This document shows, one piece after another, positions 25,320 to 31,352 of a stretch of 31,352 nucleotides of DNA. Origin of the DNA: JBAXLO01 sp037134755 (GTDB taxonomy: Bacteria; Bacteroidota; Bacteroidia; Bacteroidales; JACABE01); assembly GCA_037134755.1 (NCBI GenBank), contig JBAXLO010000027.1, positions 1 through 31,352 of the forward strand, written 5' to 3'. How positions within the stretch are numbered: the stretch's first letter is position 1; every line of letters starts with the position of its first letter. A program made the position numbers and the translations under genes. The notes below the pieces were generated by a model that was not told where the DNA came from, did no database searches, and saw nothing but the letters and a program-made list of their open reading frames with translations.

Positions 25320-26594
25320 TTATGCTTTTTTAATCTTACTATACAATATATTTATAATTAAGCCAATTACGCCCCAATAAAAAAACGAGAATAAATAGAA
25401 ATCTAAAACATTACTAACAATATTCTGAATATTTACCATCATAAAGAGAGCAAATAACCAGACAAATCTATTTTCAGTAAACTTTATAAATTTACTTTTT
25501 ATACAAATTGCAAAGAAATATATTGCTAAAAAGAAATAGGATAGCAAGCCCCATATTCCTGTTTCGTTTGCCAACTTCAAATACCAGCCATCAGTTGAAT
25601 ATATAGCAATATTATCTTTACTATCTTTATAGAATCTGGCTGCCACATGCCCGGCTTTTCCTAATCCAAATCCAAAAGGATGTGTCTTGAAATTCTCAAT
25701 TGCTTTCAACCATAAATCAACTCTGGTAATACCTTCTTTCATTCCAACAGTATCTGAAACTGATCTCAATATCCAATATAAGAAAGTTAATGGTGTAGAA
25801 ATATAATAACCGATTATAATAAATATTGCTATTAATAGTAAGAATATCTGTGCTGATAGTTTCCATTTCTTTTGTATGATCGTTATAAATATAAATCCAA
25901 ATGAAATTACGACAAACCCTCCTCTGGTAACTGATAATAAGATACAACTCCAGGATAATCCCAATATTAAATAATAATACCATAGTGGAGATTCTAGAAA
26001 CTTATAATAAAAATAAGTAAAAGTTGTAACCATAATGGTGGAGAACAAAACAGGTGACCAAAATATGGAAGTCATTCTAACTATAAAGTATTCTTGAACT
26101 AAAGGGTTAGTCTTCTTTAGCATCCATATCATTTGTTCATAAAATCCGAAATATAGTATTAATCCTATTATTCCAATTATAAAAAACCAGATAATCGTTT
26201 TATGAATTATATTTATTAACAGCTCTTTATCTCCAAATCTAAATATAAAATAAAAGATTATTGGGAAATAGGACATTCTGAAACCATACATTGACATTAA
26301 TACATCTTTTGCTATATAAAACCCTAATAAAACATTTGTTAAAGCAAAACATATCAAAATCCAATCAAAAGGCAAAAGCTTAATTACATGTTTATTTTTA
26401 TAAAATAAGATTCCTGAAAAGCTGAGTACTAAAACAGAAATAAGTTCAGGGATTACCGAAAAGATGTACTCTCGTAAATTACCTGATGTTTGACCACCAA
26501 TTGTTAAAATCCTTAATGTAGGAAATATAGAACCGAATACAAAGAAAAACAAGATTAATAGTTCTAAATTTCTTTCTCGTAAAATTGACTTCAT
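25320..26594 (-). CDS. Second O-antigen polymerase/ligase-like membrane protein
   Basis: A 424-residue protein with about eleven hydrophobic segments and one large periplasmic loop near residues 290-340 (HPFGFGLGKAGHVAARFYKD, then DGWYLKLANETGIWG). This is the arrangement of Wzy polymerases and O-antigen ligases of the Wzy_C group. Being second after the flippase and before the glycosyltransferases, it is the better candidate for the repeat-unit polymerase (Wzy), with the distal copy at 19075-20349 as a ligase or the reverse. It is 12 bases after the flippase stop. Confidence 0.82.
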   Translation of the reverse strand: MKSILRERNLELLILFFFVFGSIFPTLRILTIGGQTSGNLREYIFSVIPELISVLVLSFSGILFYKNKHVIKLLPFDWILICFALTNVLLGFYIAKDVLMSMYGFRMSYFPIIFYFIFRFGDKELLINIIHKTIIWFFIIGIIGLILYFGFYEQMIWMLKKTNPLVQEYFIVRMTSIFWSPVLFSTIMVTTFTYFYYKFLESPLWYYYLILGLSWSCILLSVTRGGFVVISFGFIFITIIQKKWKLSAQIFLLLIAIFIIIGYYISTPLTFLYWILRSVSDTVGMKEGITRVDLWLKAIENFKTHPFGFGLGKAGHVAARFYKDSKDNIAIYSTDGWYLKLANETGIWGLLSYFFLAIYFFAICIKSKFIKFTENRFVWLFALFMMVNIQNIVSNVLDFYLFSFFYWGVIGLIINILYSKIKKA

Positions 26595-26606
26595 TCTATA
26601 ATTTTA

Positions 26607-27899
26607 TTATTTAAGAATATTAGTATTGATTTTAGCTATTTTATAAATCCATAACACGATACCGATAATATAAAGCACTTGAAATATTGATATTAATATC
26701 AATCCAGTTCTAATATTATGTATTATTAATCCGGCATAAAGCATTGCCAAAATTACAATTAAATTATTAAATAACGAGTAAAATAGTTGCGTTTTCTGTT
26801 TATTTACGATTATTGGCACCTGAGAAATTGGAATTCTAATAAAATCAAGAAAGATCCATGGAGATAAAATCCTAGCATATACTCCTGCTTCTCGCCATCT
26901 TTCACCAAATACTACTGCAAAAACTACAGGGCTAAAAATCATTGCTACTACTATTAGCGGAAGTGCAATATATAAAGTTTTCAACACTGTTTTCCTTATA
27001 ATTGGTCTTATATCAATTCCATGACAATATTGTTCGGATGCTTTCTGATAAAATACTTGTGTAATCGAACTTATAATTAAAGATATTGGAGCTTGTAATA
27101 TCCTTAAAGTCATTGCATACAAACCAATAGTAGTACTGCTGAAGAAAACTGCCATCAAATAGGTTATTCCTTGTGTTTGAAATGCATCTATCACACTTTG
27201 AATTGAATTAGCTTTAGGAAGATCAATATATCTTCTCGAAAGTTCTTTCATTTCTGATTTATTAATCTGATTAAAATCTTTTTTGTATTTATTATAAAAG
27301 AAGACACCAAAGAAAAGTATCAAAGCAACCAATCCTAGTAGATTACCAAGAAAAATACCCCATGCACCAAAAGCAAAAATTCCTAACCCTATAGCAATTC
27401 CATTATTAACAAATGAATTGATTACCTTACCGTAAGAAATCAATCTAAATTCTTTTTTTCTTATAAACCAATTCTGAAAGATATTGCTTAGGTTTAAAAA
27501 TGAAGCTATAAAAGGAATAAATATCAACCACCTCTTAAGCAATATGTTTTCTTTAAATAAATAATCGAAAGCAAAATATAAAACTATAGAGATTATAAAT
27601 AAGATAGAGGTGATTATTAAATTGATTTTAAATGAGAAGCCCAGTACATTTATCCCTTCCCTATCAGTTTTAGGCAGATTGATTGCCAATTCATATCTTC
27701 CTGCTAATACTAAGGATATAACTGATGAAATTGAAATAAATAAGGTAAAGATACCAAAATCGCCCGGTGAATAAAGTCTGCTTAAAACCAACGAACATAA
27801 TAATGTAATTACCTGAGCAATTGTAGTACCCGAAACTAATGTAAGCACGTTTCTATTAAATTCCGATTTTATAGTATTTTGTATATATTTTCTAAGCAA
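26607..27899 (-). CDS. Polysaccharide flippase (Wzx/MATE-like)
   Basis: A membrane protein of about 430 residues with 12-14 hydrophobic segments. It matches the polysaccharide biosynthesis/export flippase family: LTLVSGTTIAQVITLLCSLVLSRLYSPGDFGIFTLF at the N-terminus, RYELAINLP, and QVFYQKASEQY in the centre. It would move lipid-linked repeat units across the inner membrane. The frame can begin at a TTG at 27923, but that codon lies inside a TAAATTTG promoter box; the next in-frame TTG at 27899 (LLRKYIQNTIK) would follow transcription start, so I prefer it. No ATG is available. It is the first gene of the operon. Confidence 0.85.
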   Translation of the reverse strand: MLRKYIQNTIKSEFNRNVLTLVSGTTIAQVITLLCSLVLSRLYSPGDFGIFTLFISISSVISLVLAGRYELAINLPKTDREGINVLGFSFKINLIITSILFIISIVLYFAFDYLFKENILLKRWLIFIPFIASFLNLSNIFQNWFIRKKEFRLISYGKVINSFVNNGIAIGLGIFAFGAWGIFLGNLLGLVALILFFGVFFYNKYKKDFNQINKSEMKELSRRYIDLPKANSIQSVIDAFQTQGITYLMAVFFSSTTIGLYAMTLRILQAPISLIISSITQVFYQKASEQYCHGIDIRPIIRKTVLKTLYIALPLIVVAMIFSPVVFAVVFGERWREAGVYARILSPWIFLDFIRIPISQVPIIVNKQKTQLFYSLFNNLIVILAMLYAGLIIHNIRTGLILISIFQVLYIIGIVLWIYKIAKINTNILK

Positions 27900-27920
27900 A
27901 CTATAGTGGTTTTTTTTTTG

Positions 27921-27928
27921 CAAATTTA
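27921..27928 (-). promoter_or_regulatory. Putative -7 box (TAAATTTG) of the polysaccharide operon
   Basis: TAAATTTG on the minus strand directly precedes a poly-A run and the first flippase codons. It would drive the eight genes down to 19075; intergenic gaps there are at most about 50 bases and several genes overlap. Confidence 0.5.
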
Positions 27929-28213
27929 CGAAATATAATCATCAATCTATAAACTGTTTTAAAATAATAGTCAATTTGGATCTTTTTTAAAATCATTTAT
28001 GCTGTATTACAATTTATATATACTTGAAATTATATTAAATAGTATGAATTAATAATTACTCAAATATTCCTAACACTTTTCTAAAATATATTTACAACAA
28101 AATGCTAAATCTATCTTCGGTTGTATCAATCCTGTCATATTTATAAAAATCATTTAGCCCATTTCCCTTTTCACAATCCCCTTTTTGCACTCCACATTCG
28201 GGGCATCACATTT
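27929..28213. other. AT-rich spacer upstream of the third array
   Basis: About 285 bases between the flippase promoter and the 21-bp array. I see no gene, RNA or repeat; the 21-bp phase cannot be followed to the left of 28214. Confidence 0.5.
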
Positions 28214-28680
28214 CACGAAGACGTCATAAACAAATACGGACGGCAAATTCATAATTACGAAGACATAATTCATATTTACGAACACATATTCTAACTTTAC
28301 GAAGCCATCAATATTAATTACGGAGACAGCTTCATAAATTACGAAGGCAAATCAGCTATTACGAAGACACCATCATTCATTACGGAGACAAATTTGCCCA
28401 TTACGAACCCTGCTCACAAACCCGCATATACGTCTACTTTTATTACGAACACACAAATATTTATTACGAACCCATAATTAACTATTACGAACCAAAAAAC
28501 ATTTATTACGAACAAGAAATCGCTCAATACGAAAACCAAAACATTTATTACGAACGCCAATTTGCATATTACGGACACGTCATCATTAATTACGAAGCAA
28601 AAAACAATAATTACGAAGCAAAAAACACAATTACGAAGCCATATTCATTCATTACGGAAACAAATTCAACTTTTACATAA
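28214..28680. repeat. 21-bp tandem array, TACGRA core, about 22 units
   Basis: Units begin at 28214, 28235, 28256, 28277, 28298, 28319, 28340, 28360, 28381, 28402, (28423), 28444, 28465, 28486, 28507, 28528, 28549, 28570, 28591, 28612, 28632 and 28653. Steps are 21 bases except two of 20. Twenty of 22 units start TACGAA or TACGGA; the first is CACGAA and the one at 28423 is degenerate. The remaining 15 bases vary widely but usually contain CA at positions 9-10 and end in AT. Two neighbouring units (28591, 28612) are near-identical. A final TACATA at 28674 keeps phase. No frame codes convincingly. The sequence from 28681 to 28957 is AT-rich, with only a promoter-like box. Confidence 0.92.
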
Positions 28681-28895
28681 AAAACCAATTAAAACATAAT
28701 TAAAATCAGTAATATTAAAAAAAAAGTAGTCTTTTATACCTTTTACTAAAGCTTCCATCCAATAAAATAAAAATAAACATCAAGTTAGCTATACAATTTA
28801 GTTGAAATCTTAATATAGGATAGCTCAATACTACCACTCTAACTTAAATAACTAAAATATATCTGGAATCTTAGTGTTTTCTAGTTTATTTACAA

Positions 28896-28903
28896 TACTT
28901 TTG
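28896..28903 (+). promoter_or_regulatory. Putative -7 box (TACTTTTG) for the second orphan gene
   Basis: TACTTTTG matches TAnnTTTG 54 bases before the ATG at 28958, giving a leader of nearly 50 bases. It lies 216 bases after the last recognisable array unit, so the array is upstream of the promoter and not transcribed from it. Confidence 0.4.
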
Positions 28904-28957
28904 TTGCGAAATATTATTAAAGAAATAATATAGTTTTTACCATTTATAACAAATAAT

Positions 28958-29881
28958 ATGACCAGACCTGAAAAAGCAAAGTACGACACTTTCATCGAAA
29001 TGAAAGATTTTAGAATAAAGAATATAATAATACTTGCACCCTTTGCAGCAGTTATTAAAGATTTTGATGATTTAGATGCAAACACAGATAAGATTTCTGC
29101 TAAAATGCCTCTACAAAAAACAGATGAAACAGGAACTACTGTTGATAAAGAAAAAGCGCATCTGGTTTTAGTTGAAAAAATATTGGAAAATTGTAATCCA
29201 ACATGTTCATATTTATTTTCAGTTGGTGATATGGCAAATCACAACAAAATAAATTATTCAGAATACGCATTAAATAGATTTACACCTGCCGATCTGGAAA
29301 GTGCAGCTGACATTGTAATAAAAATTTGTACTGAACAACTTCTAAATTTGGTAACTTATAAAGTAACTGCTCTTACAATTGCTGAAATTACGACAGCTAA
29401 AGCAAATTTTTTATCAAAATCCAACGAACCTGCAGAAATTAAAACAGATCATAAAATAAATACTTCAGGAATAAAAAGTTTATTTAGGAATGGTTCTAGA
29501 ATAGTTAAATTTAGATTAGTAAAATCAATCTATTCAATCAAAAAAGAAAATCCGGAAGCTTACGAAACATTTATTAATTTATGTCATGATATTCAGATTG
29601 GAGTTCGTTCGCACCATGCACCAACTGTAGTAACAGGTAGTATTATTATGAAAATAACAGATAGTAACACACTTGAACCATTACAAGGAGTAAGTGTAAA
29701 AATTATTGGTTTCCCTGAAGTATATTTAACAGATGAAAATGGTATGGTTGAAATCGAAGCACCTATAGGCACACAAGAAGCCAAAATCATGGCTTTCGAT
29801 CATGTAGCTAAACAAATCAGTATTACATTTACTGAAGAAGAACAAACAATTATCACCCCATTAACACCATTAGCAGCATAA
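28958..29881 (+). CDS. Orphan helical protein with C-terminal carboxypeptidase-regulatory-like domain
   Basis: A 307-residue protein without signal peptide. Residues 1-215 look mostly helical and match no family I can name (segments KEKAHLVLVEKILENC, ESAADIVIKICTEQLLNLV, NPEAYETFINLCHDI). Residues of about 225-293 fit the CarboxypepD_reg-like beta sandwich: TGSIIMKITDSNTLEPLQGV, then VSVKIIGF, YLTDENGMVEIEAPIGTQ, and a final strand. That domain is usually extracytoplasmic in Bacteroidota, so its presence without a visible export signal is odd. I recall similar multi-copy uncharacterised Bacteroidota proteins but cannot place them. It stands alone downstream of the TACGRA array with its own terminator. 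Confidence 0.72.
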   Translation: MTRPEKAKYDTFIEMKDFRIKNIIILAPFAAVIKDFDDLDANTDKISAKMPLQKTDETGTTVDKEKAHLVLVEKILENCNPTCSYLFSVGDMANHNKINYSEYALNRFTPADLESAADIVIKICTEQLLNLVTYKVTALTIAEITTAKANFLSKSNEPAEIKTDHKINTSGIKSLFRNGSRIVKFRLVKSIYSIKKENPEAYETFINLCHDIQIGVRSHHAPTVVTGSIIMKITDSNTLEPLQGVSVKIIGFPEVYLTDENGMVEIEAPIGTQEAKIMAFDHVAKQISITFTEEEQTIITPLTPLAA

Positions 29882-29912
29882 ATTAAACAAGTTTACCTAT
29901 AATATATTTAAG

Positions 29913-29947
29913 AAAGCCTTCAGTAAATTAATTCTAAAGGCTTTTTT
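29913..29947 (+). terminator. Intrinsic terminator after the second orphan gene
   Basis: AAAGCCTT at 29913-29920 pairs with AAGGCTTT at 29937-29944, followed by a T run, 32 bases after the stop codon. The rest of the 306-base spacer up to 30187 is AT-rich and holds the next gene's promoter-like box. Confidence 0.85.
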
Positions 29948-30116
29948 ATATTTTATTAGCACAACAATTTAATTCTAATTACCCCATTAAACGTTTGTCT
30001 ATATTCATATCAAACTATTTTTTAAAAAAATTAAAAATAATAACAGTAATTTTCAGCTGTTTAAATTTTATTAAAAAAATATTTTCAAAAATATTTTTTT
30101 GGATTACTTAAACATG

Positions 30117-30124
30117 TAACTTTG
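30117..30124 (+). promoter_or_regulatory. Putative -7 box (TAACTTTG) for the cPGS-like gene
   Basis: TAACTTTG fits TAnnTTTG, 63 bases before the ATG at 30188. A purine-rich AAAAAAGGAAAG just before the start could act as a ribosome binding site, which is unusual in this window. Confidence 0.5.
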
Positions 30125-30187
30125 CAGAAATTTTTAACAATTCTAATACAATTATTTATTAACACTATATAAAAAAGGAAAGTAATA

Positions 30188-31352
30188 ATGAAAAAAAATG
30201 TAATCATTATCGGAGCTGCAGGTAGAGATTTCCACAATTTCAATACCTATTACAGAGGCAACACTGCATACAATGTAGTAGCTTTTACAGCCGCACAAAT
30301 CCCGGATATTGACGGAAGAAAATATCCTAAAGAATTAGCTGGAATTGAATTATACCCAGAAGGTATTCCTATTCTTGCTGAAGCAGAATTACCACGTTTA
30401 ATAAAGGATTTAAAAGTTGACGACTGTGTATTTGCATACAGCGATGTTCCTTATCCTAGAGTTATGAATGTTAGTTCAATAGTAAATGCAGCTGGCGCAA
30501 ACTTTATTCTGTTAGGTCCTAAGGATACTATGATAAAGAGTACTAAACCTGTTATTGCAGTAGGTGCTGTTAGAACAGGTTGTGGCAAAAGCCAAACTTC
30601 AAGAAGAGTAATTGAGTTACTTATGTCTCATGGTTTGAAAGTAGTTGCTGCTCGTCATCCGATGCCTTATGGCGATTTAAACGAACAAAAAGTACAACGC
30701 TTTGCTACTATCGAAGATCTAGCTAAACACAAATGTACTATTGAAGAAATGGAAGAATACGAACCACACGTAGTTCGTGGTAACGTTATATATGCAGGTG
30801 TTGATTATGAAGCAATCTTAAGAGCAGCTGAAAACGATCCTGATGGTTGTGATGTTGTATTATGGGATGGTGGAAATAATGATTTCGCATTCTTTAAACC
30901 AGATTTAACTATAACAGTTGTTGATCCACACAGACCTGGTCACGAAGTTAATTATTATCCTGGTGAAGTAAATACTCGTTTAGCTGATGTTATTGTTATA
31001 AATAAAATGGACAGCGCTGCTCCAGAAGCTATACAAATAGTTAGAGATAATATCGCAAGAATTAATCCAGAAGCTATCGTTGTTGATGCAGCTTCTCCTT
31101 TAACAGTTCACAATCCTGAACTAATTAAAGGTAAGAGAGTATTAGTTGTTGAAGATGGTCCAACATTAACTCATGGTGAAATGAAATTAGGTGCAGGAAC
31201 AGTTGCAGCTAAAAAATTCGGTGCAAAAGAATTAGTTGATCCTCGTCCATTTGTTGTTGGTAGAATAGCTGAAACATTCAGAATTTATCCTAACATAGGT
31301 ACTTTAATGCCAGCTATGGGTTATGGTGCTGAACAAGTAGCCGATTTAGAAA
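30188..31352 (+). CDS. Cyclic 2,3-diphosphoglycerate synthetase-like GTPase (3' end outside window)
   Basis: The frame from ATG 30188 runs open to the last base (388 codons). It begins MKKNVIIIGAAGRDFHNFN, a family hallmark, and then has AAQIPDIDGRKYPKEL and SDVPYPRVMN. The nucleotide-binding site is VGAVRTGCGKSQTSRRV, a P-loop variant of G-x4-GK-S/T. AARHPMPYGDL, VLWDGGNNDFAFFKPDLTI, VVDPHRPGHE, and a guanine-specificity-like VINKMD follow. This matches the predicted GTPase family (COG2403) that includes archaeal cyclic 2,3-diphosphoglycerate synthetase. In bacteria the product and role are not settled, and I infer no more than a phosphoryl-transfer or GTPase function. It has its own promoter-like box and follows the orphan gene's terminator. 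Usual length is 430-460 residues, so a short piece is missing. Confidence 0.88.
   Translation, partial: MKKNVIIIGAAGRDFHNFNTYYRGNTAYNVVAFTAAQIPDIDGRKYPKELAGIELYPEGIPILAEAELPRLIKDLKVDDCVFAYSDVPYPRVMNVSSIVNAAGANFILLGPKDTMIKSTKPVIAVGAVRTGCGKSQTSRRVIELLMSHGLKVVAARHPMPYGDLNEQKVQRFATIEDLAKHKCTIEEMEEYEPHVVRGNVIYAGVDYEAILRAAENDPDGCDVVLWDGGNNDFAFFKPDLTITVVDPHRPGHEVNYYPGEVNTRLADVIVINKMDSAAPEAIQIVRDNIARINPEAIVVDAASPLTVHNPELIKGKRVLVVEDGPTLTHGEMKLGAGTVAAKKFGAKELVDPRPFVVGRIAETFRIYPNIGTLMPAMGYGAEQVADLE

Noticed and set aside
28214..28680. CRISPR array
   Set aside because: The conserved part is about 6 bases and the whole unit 21; CRISPR repeats are 23-50 bases with spacers of about 30. No cas gene is nearby.
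1..31352. tRNA, rRNA, insertion sequences or prophage
   Set aside because: No cloverleaf, ribosomal RNA, transposase, integrase or phage structural gene was seen.

Overview
The window looks like a chromosome segment of an AT-rich member of the Bacteroidota (Bacteroidales-like). Three things point there: the gene order nudix-pyrE-SRPBCC-birA-rsfS-ftsH-LUD-cdsA, a DUF4369/TlpA-type thioredoxin protein, and repeated TAnnTTTG promoter boxes with little sign of Shine-Dalgarno sequences. The ends cut through two genes: a tetratricopeptide protein on the left and a cyclic 2,3-diphosphoglycerate synthetase-like GTPase on the right.

Layout. 1-1676: TPR protein, open at its 5' end. 1677-2636: gene-free, with a palindromic array of about 41 bp period. 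2637-4052: exported TlpA-like thioredoxin, convergent with a Nudix hydrolase. 4693-10952: housekeeping block on + (pyrE, SRPBCC protein, rsfS, ftsH, LUD protein, a broken DUF2007-like gene, cdsA), with birA on -. 11057-15511: minus-strand etfB-etfA-acyl-CoA dehydrogenase operon plus a membrane-anchored unknown. 15734-15964: second periodic array (21 bp). 16050-16841: orphan duplicated-domain protein. 17113-18969: parE. 19075-27899: eight-gene minus-strand surface-polysaccharide operon (flippase, polymerase/ligase-like proteins, three glycosyltransferases, acetyltransferase, UDP-sugar 2-epimerase). 28214-28680: third array (21 bp, TACGRA core). 28958-29881: orphan helical protein with a C-terminal carboxypeptidase-regulatory-like domain. 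30188-end: cPGS-like GTPase.

The most unusual content is the set of three intergenic arrays. Each has a short conserved core recurring every two DNA helical turns (20.5-21 bp), with mostly diverged sequence between cores. The core differs per locus: GGAATG/CATTCC, ATACAT, TACGRA. Two of the arrays lie next to orphan genes whose products are mostly helical and of unknown function. They are neither CRISPRs nor convincing coding sequence. I infer a repeat-plus-protein system or a structured protein-binding array; nothing here proves a function.

Elsewhere the genes fit known roles: pyrimidine synthesis, ribosome silencing, membrane proteolysis, phospholipid synthesis, acyl-CoA oxidation with electron transfer through ETF, chromosome decatenation, and export of a cell-surface glycan.
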